A stretch of 64,000 nucleotides of DNA, taken from assembly GCF_037404875.1 (NCBI RefSeq), contig NZ_JBBELO010000028.1, forward strand, positions 82,180 through 146,179. The letters are read 5' to 3'. The notes beneath the pieces were generated by a model, which saw nothing but the letters and a program-made list of their open reading frames with translations, was not told where the DNA came from and did not search any database. Below are positions 1-8,698 of the stretch, in pieces. Source of the stretch: Orlajensenia sp037404875 (GTDB lineage: Bacteria; Actinomycetota; Actinomycetes; Actinomycetales; Microbacteriaceae). The position numbers were made by a program, and so were the translations under genes. Each line of letters begins with the position of its first letter. The first letter of the stretch is position 1.

Positions 1-2
1 AC

Positions 3-2186
3 CGCGAGCGCGAGCGCCTCGCCTTCGTTCCGGCCTCCTACTGGGACCTCGCAGCGCACCTCTCGACCGCCCTCGGGACGGATGCTTCCGCCGCCGACTC
101 CTTCGAAGCCCGGCTCGTCCGCGTGGCCGGCCAGCGCATCGCCTCTGGCCGTGATTTCGATGACCGCGGAAACCTGACCTCGAAGGCGACCGTGCTCGAC
201 ACCGCCGCCGCGACGGCTCTGGCCGACGCGCTGCGCGCCGGCGTGGACATCACCGTGTCGAAGGTCGAGTCGCGCCCCTACTCCCGTCGCCCGGCCGCGC
301 CGTTCACCACGTCGACGCTGCAGCAGGAGGCCGCCCGCAAGCTGCGGTTCTCGGCCCGGCAGACGATGAGCGTCGCCCAGTCGCTCTACGAGAACGGCTA
401 CATCACCTATATGCGCACCGACTCGGTGTCGCTCTCGCAGCAGGCCATCACCGCCGCACGCAAGCAGGCCGCGAGCCTCTACGGTGCCGACAGCATCCCC
501 GAGAAGCCCCGCGTCTACACCGGCAAGTCCAAGAACGCGCAGGAGGCGCACGAGGCCATCCGTCCCTCGGGCGACACCTTCCGCACTCCGGCACAGGTCT
601 CCTCGTCGCTGCACGGCAACGACCTGAAGCTCTACGAGCTCATCTGGAAGCGCACCGTCGCCTCGCAGATGGCCGACGCGAAGGGTGTCACCGCATCCGT
701 CACCATCACAGCCGGACCCACCGGCCAGGCCGCGCACGAGCTCGCCTCCAACACGACCGCAGAATTCGCAGCGAGCGGTACGGTCATCACCTTCCGCGGC
801 TTCCTGAACGCCTACGAGGAGAGCCGCGACGAGGAGCGGCACGCGCCGAGCGAGCCCTCGGAGAGCAAGCTGCCGCCGCTCGAAGAGGGCCAGAAGCTCG
901 CCCTGGTCGACGTGGAGCCCACCGGTCACGAGACCAGCCCGCCCCCGCGCTACACCGAGGCGAGCCTCGTCAAGGAGCTCGAGGCGAAGGGCATCGGCCG
1001 GCCCTCGACGTTCGCGTCGATCATCGACACCATCTCGAACCGCGGCTACGTCGAGCACCGCGGGCAGGCTCTCGTTCCCGGATGGATCGCCTTCCCGGTC
1101 GTGCAGCTGCTCGAGGAGCACTTCGGCGACCTCGTCGAGTACGACTTCACCGCCGAGATGGAGAACGACCTCGACGAGATCGCCAACGGCCAGGCCGATC
1201 GCGTCGGCTGGCTCACGCAGTTCTACTTCGGCGACGAGCGCCACAAGGGCCTGCGCCAGGTCATCGACAACCTCGGCGAGATCGACGCCCGCGGGGTGAA
1301 CAGCCGTCCCATCAGCGATGGAATCACGCTGCGGTTCGGCAAGTACGGTCCCTACCTCGAGGTCACCGACCCCGATGCGCCGGCCGACGCCAAGCCGCGC
1401 ATCGTCAACATCCCGCCGCAACTCGCCCCCGACGAGCTCACGCCCGACAAGGCGCGCGAACTCATCGACGCACCCGTCGTCACCGACCGCGTCATCGGCG
1501 TCAACCCCGCGAACGGCAAGCAGGTGCTCGCGAAAGACGGCCGGTTCGGCCCGTACATCACCGAGGCCGACCCGCCCGCCGAGCCCGAGACCTCCGTCGA
1601 CACCGCCACGGGCGAGGTGACGGATGCGCCGGCGCCCGCGAAGCGCACCAAGAAGGCGCCCGTCGAGAAGCCGCGCACGGCGTCGCTGTTCAAGACCATG
1701 GACCTCGCCACGATCGACCTCGACACCGCCCTGCGGCTGCTCGACCTGCCGCGCGTCGTGGGCGCCGACCCCGAGAGCGGCGCCGAGATCACGGCGCAGA
1801 ACGGCAAGTTCGGCCCGTACCTGAAGAAGGGCACCGACTCGCGCTCGCTCACCAGCGAGGACGAGATCTTCACGGTCGACCTGCCGGCCGCGCTCGAGCT
1901 GTTCGCACAGCCGAAGTACGGCGCCCGGCGCGCCTCGAGTGCTCTCAAGGAGTTCGAGGCCGACCCGGTGAGTGGCAAGCCGATCAAGCTCAAGGACGGC
2001 CGCTTTGGTCCCTACGTCACCGACGGCGAGACCAACGCGACCATTCCGCGCGGCGAGTCCGTCGACGACATCGAGTTCGAGCGTGCCGTGCAGTTGCTGG
2101 CCGACAAGCGTGCCAAGGCTCCGGCTCCCAAGCGCGCACCGGCCCGTAAGCCCGCCGCGCGCAAGACGCCCGCCAAGAAGAAGTGA
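3..2186 (+). CDS. topA: DNA topoisomerase I, 3' part (5' end outside window)
   Basis: Type IA topoisomerase that relaxes negatively supercoiled DNA through a 5'-phosphotyrosyl intermediate. The frame is open from base 3, so the gene starts left of the window and the N-terminal Toprim part is missing. The active-site block YITYMRTDSVSLS is present, with the catalytic Tyr codon at 408-410. The C-terminal half carries four glycine-rich repeats of the type FGKYGPYLEV, RFGPYITE, KFGPYLKKG and RFGPYVTDG, typical of actinobacterial TopA tails. It ends in a Lys/Ala/Pro-rich basic tail that probably binds DNA non-specifically. The stop overlaps the tmk start (GTGA), so the two genes are probably co-translated. 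Family assignment is secure. Confidence 0.97.
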   Translation, partial: RERERLAFVPASYWDLAAHLSTALGTDASAADSFEARLVRVAGQRIASGRDFDDRGNLTSKATVLDTAAATALADALRAGVDITVSKVESRPYSRRPAAPFTTSTLQQEAARKLRFSARQTMSVAQSLYENGYITYMRTDSVSLSQQAITAARKQAASLYGADSIPEKPRVYTGKSKNAQEAHEAIRPSGDTFRTPAQVSSSLHGNDLKLYELIWKRTVASQMADAKGVTASVTITAGPTGQAAHELASNTTAEFAASGTVITFRGFLNAYEESRDEERHAPSEPSESKLPPLEEGQKLALVDVEPTGHETSPPPRYTEASLVKELEAKGIGRPSTFASIIDTISNRGYVEHRGQALVPGWIAFPVVQLLEEHFGDLVEYDFTAEMENDLDEIANGQADRVGWLTQFYFGDERHKGLRQVIDNLGEIDARGVNSRPISDGITLRFGKYGPYLEVTDPDAPADAKPRIVNIPPQLAPDELTPDKARELIDAPVVTDRVIGVNPANGKQVLAKDGRFGPYITEADPPAEPETSVDTATGEVTDAPAPAKRTKKAPVEKPRTASLFKTMDLATIDLDTALRLLDLPRVVGADPESGAEITAQNGKFGPYLKKGTDSRSLTSEDEIFTVDLPAALELFAQPKYGARRASSALKEFEADPVSGKPIKLKDGRFGPYVTDGETNATIPRGESVDDIEFERAVQLLADKRAKAPAPKRAPARKPAARKTPAKKK

Positions 2187-2836
2187 GCGACAGCGCGCCT
2201 CCGTCGAGCATGACCGCTCGGGGACTCTTCATCACCCTCGAGGGCGGTGACGGCTCGGGCAAGTCCACCCAGGCCGCCCTGCTCGAAGGCTGGCTGTCGG
2301 ATGCGGGGCGCACCGTCGTGCGCACCCGCGAGCCCGGCGGAACAGACGTGGGACACGAGATCCGCGAGATCGTGCTGCACCACACCGGCGACATCGCGCC
2401 CCGTGCCGAGGCGCTGCTCTACGCGGCCGATCGCGCCCACCACATCGCGACGAAGGTGCGGCCGGCGCTCGAGCGCGGCGAGATCGTCATCCAGGACCGC
2501 TACATCGACTCCTCGGTCGCCTACCAGGGTGCCGGCCGGGTTCTCGGCGGCGACGAGGTGCGCGAGCTCTCCCTCTGGGCGACGGACTCCCTGCTGCCGG
2601 ACGTCACCGTGCTGCTCGACCTCGACGAGGGCGTTGCGCGCGGGCGGCTGGATGCCACGCGCACGCGCTACGACCGCCTCGAGGCGGAGAAGGGCGAGTT
2701 CCACGCACGCGTACGCGCCGCCTACCTCGAGCTCGCGGCCGCGGAACCGGAGCGCTTCCTCGTGGTCGACGCGACCCTGCCGGTGGAGCGCATCGCCGCC
2801 CTCATCCGCGACCGCGTCGCCCCGCTGCTTGGCTGA
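2183..2836 (+). CDS. tmk: Thymidylate kinase (dTMP kinase)
   Basis: Phosphorylates dTMP to dTDP in dTTP synthesis. The P-loop EGGDGSGKST lies at residues 20-29, and the DRY motif of the family (QDRYIDSSVAYQG) begins near residue 105. Length (217 aa) is normal. The GTG start overlaps the topA stop by four bases (GTGA). An in-frame ATG at codon 10 is an alternative start just before the first beta strand. The gene stands before holB, giving a replication-related topA-tmk-holB group, but the 102-bp gap before holB contains a separate promoter. Confidence 0.95.
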   Translation: MSDSAPPSSMTARGLFITLEGGDGSGKSTQAALLEGWLSDAGRTVVRTREPGGTDVGHEIREIVLHHTGDIAPRAEALLYAADRAHHIATKVRPALERGEIVIQDRYIDSSVAYQGAGRVLGGDEVRELSLWATDSLLPDVTVLLDLDEGVARGRLDATRTRYDRLEAEKGEFHARVRAAYLELAAAEPERFLVVDATLPVERIAALIRDRVAPLLG

Positions 2837-2926
2837 GCCGCTGACGCGAAACCCGGTGCCGCCCGCGACCGTGTGCAGAGGGGCGAAGAGGGGCCCCGAC
2901 CGGCCTGCGGAGTCGGCGGCCGAAGG

Positions 2927-2932
2927 TAGCCT
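2927..2932 (+). promoter_or_regulatory. -10 element of holB, leaderless arrangement
   Basis: TAGCCT followed by 6 nt and the holB ATG. This is the spacing expected when transcription begins at the A of the start codon. No Shine-Dalgarno sequence lies in front of holB. Confidence 0.5.
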
Positions 2933-2938
2933 TGAGCC

Positions 2939-4153
2939 ATGAGCGTGTGGGACGAGCTGACCGGCCAGGCTGAGGCCATCGCGCTCTTCCGCGCGGCGGC
3001 GACCGCTGCATCCGCTCCCCGCAGCACCCCGGCGACGGATGCGCCCGCCGGCGAGCTCGCGCCCTCCCAGGCGGGCGACTCCGCCATGTCGCACGCCTGG
3101 CTCATCACCGGTCCGCCCGGCTCCGGACGCTCCAATCTGGCCTATGCCTTCGCGACGGCGCTCATCTCGGGCGACCCCGACGGCGACGCGGTCACGGCGA
3201 AGCAGGTCGAGGCCCGCAGCCATCCCGATCTCACGGTGCTCTCGACGGAGGGCGTCTCGATCAAGGTCGACGACGTGCGCTCCATCGTGCGTTCCTCCTC
3301 GTACTCCCCGTCGGTCGGACGACACCGGGTGATGGTGATCGAAGACGCCGACCGCATGCCCGAGCGCACCTCGAACGTGCTGCTGAAGGCCCTGGAGGAA
3401 CCGCCGGAGCGCACCGTGTGGATTCTCTGCGCTCCGAGTGAGGCCGATCTCATCCCCACCATCCGTTCCCGCGTGCGCAGTGTGCGCCTGCGGGTGCCGA
3501 ACGTCGACGACGTCGCCGATCTGCTGGTGCGCCGAGAGGGAGTCGACGCCGACGTGGCCGAGCGTGCAGCGCGCCACGCGCAGAGCCACATCGGCATGGC
3601 GCGACGGCTCGCCACGAGCGCGGAGGCCCGAGAACGCCGCAACGAGACCCTGGTCGCGGCCCTCGGCATCCGTTCGGTGCGCCAAGCCGTCGCCGCCGCC
3701 GCGCGCATGATGGAGATCGCCGGCGACGACGCCAAGGCCATCACCGCGGAGCGCGACGCCGAGGAACGCGAGAAGACCCTGCACTCCCTCGGCATCGAGG
3801 CCGGCCAGGCGGTCCCGGCGGGCCTGCGCGGTCAGGTGAAGGCGCTCGAAGACGACCAGAAGCGCCGCGCGACGCGCAGCCTCCGCGATGGGCTGGACCG
3901 CATCCTCGTGGATCTCTCGACGCTGTACCGCGACCTGCTCATGCTGCAGCTAGGTCGCACGGACTCGCTCATCAACCTCGAGCTCGAGGAGTCGCTGCGG
4001 CGGGCGGCCACTGCCAGCACCCCCGCTCAGACACTGGCGTCGCTCGACGCCATCACGATCGCCCGCCAGCGCATCGACGGCAACGTGGCACCCCTGCTGT
4101 GCCTCGAGGCCATGCTCATTTCGTTCCGACGCACGGAGGCGATCGCCGCATGA
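2939..4153 (+). CDS. holB: DNA polymerase III subunit delta'
   Basis: Clamp-loader subunit of the replicative polymerase. The AAA+ core is visible: the P-loop region TGPPGSGRSNLAYAFATAL, a switch region VIEDADRMPERTSNVLLKALEEPP, and a sensor region near TIRSRVRSVRLR. The Walker A lysine is replaced by arginine (GSGRSN), consistent with delta' usually being a non-hydrolysing subunit. Length 404 aa. An Ala/Pro-rich insertion (about residues 24-50) precedes the P-loop. The start is supported by the upstream -10-like TAGCCT. The stop overlaps the next gene (ATGA), a downstream peptidase with no obvious functional link. Confidence 0.92.
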   Translation: MSVWDELTGQAEAIALFRAAATAASAPRSTPATDAPAGELAPSQAGDSAMSHAWLITGPPGSGRSNLAYAFATALISGDPDGDAVTAKQVEARSHPDLTVLSTEGVSIKVDDVRSIVRSSSYSPSVGRHRVMVIEDADRMPERTSNVLLKALEEPPERTVWILCAPSEADLIPTIRSRVRSVRLRVPNVDDVADLLVRREGVDADVAERAARHAQSHIGMARRLATSAEARERRNETLVAALGIRSVRQAVAAAARMMEIAGDDAKAITAERDAEEREKTLHSLGIEAGQAVPAGLRGQVKALEDDQKRRATRSLRDGLDRILVDLSTLYRDLLMLQLGRTDSLINLELEESLRRAATASTPAQTLASLDAITIARQRIDGNVAPLLCLEAMLISFRRTEAIAA

Positions 4154-5688
4154 GAACCACCCCTCGCCGTCGAGTCGGCCTGGCGGCCGCCGTCGCGGCA
4201 CTCGTCGCCCTCTCCCTCAGCGGATGCTTCGGCACGGCCAAGGCGCCGGTCTCCAACACCTCCACGCCCACGGGGGAGGCCACGAGCGCCGAACTCGCCC
4301 CGTTCTACACGCAGAAGCTCGTCTGGACCGACTGCGAGGACGACATGCAGTGCACGACGGCGAAGGCGCCCCTCGACTACCGCGACCCCGCGGCGGCCGA
4401 CGTCGAGCTGGCCCTCATCCGGCATCCGGCGACAGGGCAGAAGATCGGCTCCCTGCTGGTCAATCCGGGCGGTCCCGGCGGATCGGGCTATGACTTCGTG
4501 CGCGACTCCCTCGACTACGCGGTCGACAAGAAGCTGCAGGAGCACTTCGACGTCGTCGGCTTCGACCCTCGTGGCGTGAACAAGTCGACGCCCGTCGCGT
4601 GCTACCAGCCGGCTCAGATGGACCAGTACCTGTACTCGATCGCCCCCGGAGACATCGGCAGCGACCCATGGATCGCGGCGCAGCAGGCCTCAGCGCAGTC
4701 GTTCGCCCAGGCCTGCAACGCGAACACCGGCGTTCTGCTCGACAACATCGACACGGTCAGCGCCGCCCGCGACATGGACCTGCTGCGGGCCGTGCTCGGC
4801 GACAAGAAGCTGAGCTACCTGGGCTACTCCTACGGCACCGCGCTCGGCGCGAACTACGCCGGGCTGTTCCCCGAGAAGGTGGGCCGCATGGTGCTCGACG
4901 GTGCGCTGGACCCCACCTCCGACAACTTCGAGGTCACCAAGGAGCAGGCCAAGGGCTTCGAGAGCGCTCTGCGCGCCTATCTCACCGACTGCCTCGGCGA
5001 CAGCAAGACCTGCCCGTTCACGGGATCCGTCGACGATTCCATGGGCACCGTTCGTGCGCTGCTCGACTCGGTGCAGGCCCAGCCCATCAGGGCGACAGAC
5101 GGCCGCGAGCTCGGTAGCTCGGCGCTGCTGACGGCCATCATCTACCCCCTGTACTCCCAGGAGGGCTGGCCGGCGCTCAGCCAGATGTTCGACTCCGTGA
5201 TGGCGGGCGAGGCCGACACCGCGTTCTACTTCGCGGACGAGTACAACGGGCGTAACAAGGACGGCAGCTACCGCGACAACTCGACCGAGGCGTTCCTCGG
5301 GGTCAACTGCATGGACTACAGCTACAACGCCGATCCGGCCACCATGCGGGCGCAGGCCGACGAACTCGAGAAGGCCGCTCCCACGATCGGCCTGTACATG
5401 TCGTACGGCGACATCACCTGCGCCAACTGGCCGTACACGACCCGGGCAGACCGCGAACCGATCCACGCGAAGGGATCTCCGCCTATCGTCGTCGTCGGTA
5501 CCACGAACGACCCCGCGACCCCGTACGTGTGGGCGAAGGCACTTGCCGACCAGCTCGACAAGGGCGTTCTCGTGACCTATCACGGCGAGGGTCACACGGC
5601 CTACAACAAGTCCAACTCGTGCGTGAACGACGCGGTCGACACCTACCTGCTCACCGGAAAGGCGCCGTCCTCCGACCCGAAGTGCTGA
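4150..5688 (+). CDS. Lipoprotein alpha/beta hydrolase, S33/tripeptidyl-aminopeptidase type
   Basis: Probable secreted, membrane-anchored peptidase or esterase of 512 aa. The N-terminus has a basic stretch, a hydrophobic segment and the lipobox LSGC (Cys about residue 25), so it should be processed by signal peptidase II. The core has the oxyanion-region GGPGGSGYDF, the nucleophile elbow GYSYGTALGANYA, a late Asp in GTTNDPATPYVWA and a C-terminal catalytic His in YHGEGHTAYN. That order fits the TAP-like family of exported proline- and tripeptidyl-peptidases. I chose the ATG at 4150, which overlaps the holB stop, over an upstream in-frame start because it gives a clean signal peptide. The natural substrate cannot be told from the sequence. 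Confidence 0.85.
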   Translation: MRTTPRRRVGLAAAVAALVALSLSGCFGTAKAPVSNTSTPTGEATSAELAPFYTQKLVWTDCEDDMQCTTAKAPLDYRDPAAADVELALIRHPATGQKIGSLLVNPGGPGGSGYDFVRDSLDYAVDKKLQEHFDVVGFDPRGVNKSTPVACYQPAQMDQYLYSIAPGDIGSDPWIAAQQASAQSFAQACNANTGVLLDNIDTVSAARDMDLLRAVLGDKKLSYLGYSYGTALGANYAGLFPEKVGRMVLDGALDPTSDNFEVTKEQAKGFESALRAYLTDCLGDSKTCPFTGSVDDSMGTVRALLDSVQAQPIRATDGRELGSSALLTAIIYPLYSQEGWPALSQMFDSVMAGEADTAFYFADEYNGRNKDGSYRDNSTEAFLGVNCMDYSYNADPATMRAQADELEKAAPTIGLYMSYGDITCANWPYTTRADREPIHAKGSPPIVVVGTTNDPATPYVWAKALADQLDKGVLVTYHGEGHTAYNKSNSCVNDAVDTYLLTGKAPSSDPKC

Positions 5689-5756
5689 GCTCGCGCCTGC
5701 GGGCATGGCGCTAAGTCCGAGCCTGTCGGGGCCGAGATGCGGACCCTGCCGCCGCG

Positions 5757-5786
5757 TTCGAGGCAGCGCCTCAGACACGGTATGCT
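5757..5786 (+). promoter_or_regulatory. Probable promoter of the tRNA-Thr gene
   Basis: TTCGAG (5757-5762), an 18-bp spacer and TATGCT (5781-5786), about 44 bp before the tRNA. A 7-bp inverted repeat CACGGTA/TACCGTG (5776-5782, 5791-5797) overlaps the -10. It could also act as a weak hairpin downstream of the peptidase gene. Confidence 0.4.
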
Positions 5787-5829
5787 TTCTTACCGTGCCC
5801 ATGGGCACCGCCTCATCCGGCGAACGGAT

Positions 5830-5905
5830 GCCGCCTTAGCTCAGTCGGCAGAGCGATTCACTCGTAATGAATAGGTCGTGGGTTCGATTCCCACAGGCGG
5901 CCCCA
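5830..5905 (+). tRNA. tRNA-Thr, anticodon CGT, with encoded CCA
   Basis: A complete cloverleaf can be folded by eye. The acceptor GCCGCCT pairs with AGGCGGC, the D-arm is TAGCTCAG..GAGC, the anticodon arm is ATTCA-CTCGTAA-TGAAT, and the T-arm is GTGGG-TTCGATT-CCCAC. The anticodon CGU reads the threonine codon ACG. The discriminator base is C (5902), followed by a genomically encoded CCA (5903-5905). Confidence 0.95.
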
Positions 5906-6115
5906 TACCTGTCATCGGTCGCGGCTTCTCCGCCCGATCACTCCTCGCGATTCTCCCGCTCCGTCCGTGCACCCGGGTGCCGGCCCGGGCATCCCACTGG
6001 CGCGCCGGCGTGCGGCGGCGAGGCATCCTCGAGACAGCCGGGGCCCAGGGAGTGCTCCCGGTCGCGACCGGCGCATCCGTTGCGTCGTGCGAACATCGAG
6101 CGAAGGAGTCACCGA

Positions 6116-6976
6116 ATGTCCATCCAGGAGAGCGTCACCGGAATCACGACGAACCACGTCGACGTCGAGGGCGACCGCATCGTCTTCGACGTGCGTGGGG
6201 AGGGCGAACCCCTCGTCCTTCTGCCCGGAACGCCGGGCGACGCGAGCGCCTACGGCCTCGTGGCCGACCCGATGGCCCAGGACCACACCGTCATCACCTA
6301 CGACCCGCGCGGCTTCGGCCGCAGCAGCGGCAACGAGCCGCGGAGGTACGAGATCGGGCAGCAGGCCCGCGACGTCGTCGCGGTGCTGCAGGCCGCGGGC
6401 ATCGAGCGGGCGCTCGTGGTCGGCAGCAGCGCCGGCGCCGAGGTCGGGCTCGAGCTGGCGAAGAACCACCCCGAGGTGGTCGCCGGTCTCGTCGCCCACG
6501 AGCCGCCGGTCGTGCGCGTGCTGCCCGATGCGGACGACATCCAGGCCCGGATCGCCGAGATCTACCGCGCCGCGTGGACCGATGGCGCGAAGGCCGCCTT
6601 CTTCGACTTCCTCCTGCTGACCCAGCTGCCCTTCAATGACGGCAAGCCGTTCACGACGGAAGAGGTCGCGGCGATCCGTCCCGGCGCCGACCAGGTGCCC
6701 GGCCTGGACTTCGCCGAGTTCTACGTGAAGCACCAGATGCTGCCCCTCACCGACTACAAGCCCGACCTCGACGCCATCCGCCGGAACGGCGTGAGCGTCG
6801 TCGCCGGAGCCGGCCGCCTCAGCCTCGACCTGCCGTTCGGCCGCACGGCTCGACGGGTCGCCGATGGACTGGATGCGCCCTTCGTCGTCTTCCCCGGCCA
6901 CCACGGTTCGCTTTCCGACCCGTCTGTCGCCGACGCCTGGATCGCGACGCTCCGCGAGGCGCTGGCCGCACTGTGA
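6116..6976 (+). CDS. Alpha/beta hydrolase
   Basis: Cytoplasmic alpha/beta-hydrolase-fold enzyme of 286 aa without signal peptide. Visible elements are the oxyanion region VLLPGTPGDAS, the strand-loop YDPRGFGRSSG, the nucleophile elbow VVGSSAGAEVGLELA, and a late His in FPGHHGSLSD. The start is fixed by AAGGAG at 6103-6108, 7 nt before the ATG. The gene is monocistronic on the plus strand and convergent with the ABC-F gene, with only 21 bp between. A 210-bp gap lies between the tRNA and this gene; it holds the perfect 12-bp palindrome GCACCCGGGTGC (5969-5980) and no other recognisable site. Substrate unknown. Confidence 0.8.
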   Translation: MSIQESVTGITTNHVDVEGDRIVFDVRGEGEPLVLLPGTPGDASAYGLVADPMAQDHTVITYDPRGFGRSSGNEPRRYEIGQQARDVVAVLQAAGIERALVVGSSAGAEVGLELAKNHPEVVAGLVAHEPPVVRVLPDADDIQARIAEIYRAAWTDGAKAAFFDFLLLTQLPFNDGKPFTTEEVAAIRPGADQVPGLDFAEFYVKHQMLPLTDYKPDLDAIRRNGVSVVAGAGRLSLDLPFGRTARRVADGLDAPFVVFPGHHGSLSDPSVADAWIATLREALAAL

Positions 6977-6997
6977 CGGATGCGGCGAGCGGCCCGG

Positions 6998-8605
6998 TCA
7001 GTCGCGCCGCTCGCCGCCCCGCCTGATGCGCCCCGCAGCATCGAGTTCGATGACGGTGTCGATGCCCAGGCGGTCCAGGAACGACTGGTCGTGGCTTACG
7101 ACGAGCAGGGCGCCCCGATAGGCCTCGAGGGCTTCGGCGAGGTGCTCGACGCTCTCGACGTCGAGGTTGTTCGTCGGCTCATCGAGGATGAGCAGTTGCG
7201 CCGGCGGATCGACGAGCAGCAGCCTGGCGAGCGCCACCCGAAAGCGTTCCCCGCCCGACAGGGTCGAGACCGGCCGGTCGACGCTGTCCCCGCGCAGCAG
7301 CAGCCGCGCGAGCTGGTTGCGGAGAAGGCCGGGGGTAAGGGTCGGCGCGACGTTCTCCACGTTCTCGAGCGCGCTCGCGGCATCGTCGAGGGTGTCGAGG
7401 CGTTGCGGCAGAACGGCCACGCGCTCGGTGAGCAGCCGCCCGTGCGGTCGGCCGTCGGGCGTCTCGCTGCCGGCGAGCAGCCGTCGGATCAGTGTGGACT
7501 TGCCGCTGCCGTTGGGTCCGACGAGCGCGACCCGTTCCGGACCCTGGATCGCGATCGTGCGCTCTCCGTCGTGGATCTCGGCGATGCGGCGGCTGCGCGG
7601 CACACCCGGGTCGGGCAGGGTGAGGTGGATGTGCTCGTCATTCCGCACCCGGGCGTCGGCAGCGTCGAGAGCGGCTTGCGCCGCCTGCACCTTGTCGTCG
7701 AGGGTGCTGCGCAGCGAGCCGGCGGATGCCTGGGCCTTGCTCGCGCGGGCGCCCGCCAGGATCTTCGGGATGCCGCCGTCCTTCTGCGTCTTCTTGGCGG
7801 TGCGCTCGCGTCGAGCCAGCTTCGTCTCGGCCTCGACGCGCTGCCGCTTTTCGACCTTCAATGCCTGCTGGGCGGCTCGGGCGGCCTGGGTCGCCGCTGA
7901 CTGCTCCTGCTCACGGTGCTCTCGCCAGGCGCTGTAGGGGCCGCCGAACACGTCCAGACGGCTCGCGTGCAGTTCGGCGGTGTCGTCCATGTGCTCGAGC
8001 AGCTCGAGGTCGTGGCTCACGACGACGAGCGTGCCCGGCCAGGCGTCGATGATTCCCGCGAGCGTCTGCCGGGTTTCCCGGTCGAGGTTGTTGGTGGGCT
8101 CGTCGAGCAGGGTGATGGCTGTGCGCCGCAGGCGCAGGCCGGTGATCGCGATGAGCATGGCCTCGCCGCCGGAGAGTTCCTCGACCCGTCGGTCGAGGTC
8201 GGCGGCGGTGAAGCCGATCTCGGCGAGCGCCTCACCGGCGCGGGACTCGATGTCCCAGTCCTCCCCGACGGCGTCGAAGTGCCGCTCATCGACATCCCCC
8301 GACTCGATGGCGCGGAGGGCGCTGAGCGTGCCGGAGATGCCGAGCAGCTCGGCGATGCTCGTCGTCGTGGTCAGCGTGAGCGTCTGCGGCAGGTAGCCGA
8401 CGTCGCCGACGGTGTCGATCCGGCCCGACGTCGGGTGCAGCTCGCCCGCGATGAGCCGCAGCAGGGTGGACTTGCCGGCGCCGTTGCGGCCGACCAAGCC
8501 GGTACGACCCGACGAGAAGGTGCCATCGACGTGGTCGAGAGCGGACGTTCCATCGGGCCACTCGAATGAGAGGTCGCGCAGGGTGATGGCGGATTTCAGA
8601 GGCAT
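6998..8605 (-). CDS. ABC-F family ATP-binding cassette protein
   Basis: Soluble duplicated ABC ATPase (535 aa) without membrane segments. This class acts on the ribosome as a translation factor or antibiotic-protection protein rather than as a transporter. The first cassette has Walker A GRNGAGKST, signature LSGGE and LLDEPTNNLD. The second has GPNGSGKST, LSGGERFRVALARLLL and LILDEPTNNLD. A basic linker with many Lys, Arg and Gln (about residues 235-300) separates them. It follows the LtrA gene on the minus strand after an 84-bp gap filled by 28-bp tandem repeats. The Shine-Dalgarno before the ATG is weak (AGAAAG). Whether it gives drug resistance or is housekeeping cannot be decided here. 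Confidence 0.88.
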   Translation of the reverse strand: MPLKSAITLRDLSFEWPDGTSALDHVDGTFSSGRTGLVGRNGAGKSTLLRLIAGELHPTSGRIDTVGDVGYLPQTLTLTTTTSIAELLGISGTLSALRAIESGDVDERHFDAVGEDWDIESRAGEALAEIGFTAADLDRRVEELSGGEAMLIAITGLRLRRTAITLLDEPTNNLDRETRQTLAGIIDAWPGTLVVVSHDLELLEHMDDTAELHASRLDVFGGPYSAWREHREQEQSAATQAARAAQQALKVEKRQRVEAETKLARRERTAKKTQKDGGIPKILAGARASKAQASAGSLRSTLDDKVQAAQAALDAADARVRNDEHIHLTLPDPGVPRSRRIAEIHDGERTIAIQGPERVALVGPNGSGKSTLIRRLLAGSETPDGRPHGRLLTERVAVLPQRLDTLDDAASALENVENVAPTLTPGLLRNQLARLLLRGDSVDRPVSTLSGGERFRVALARLLLVDPPAQLLILDEPTNNLDVESVEHLAEALEAYRGALLVVSHDQSFLDRLGIDTVIELDAAGRIRRGGERRD

Positions 8606-8628
8606 GTCTTGTCATTCTTTCTGCCGGC

Positions 8629-8698
8629 CTGGGCGACCGGCTCTGGATTGCCGGTACTGGGCTACCGGCTCTGGATTGCGGGTACTGGGCTATCGGCC
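8629..8698. repeat. 28-bp tandem repeat, 2.5 copies, ABC-F upstream region
   Basis: Copies begin at 8629, 8657 and (partial) 8685. The unit reads CTGGGC(G/T)ACCGGCTCTGG followed by ATTGC(C/G)GGTA. On the minus strand the first unit contains the inverted pair ACCGGC/GCCGGT around an 8-nt loop. The partial third copy includes the stop codon of the LtrA gene (8690-8692). The array occupies the would-be 5' leader of the ABC-F gene. Confidence 0.85.
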
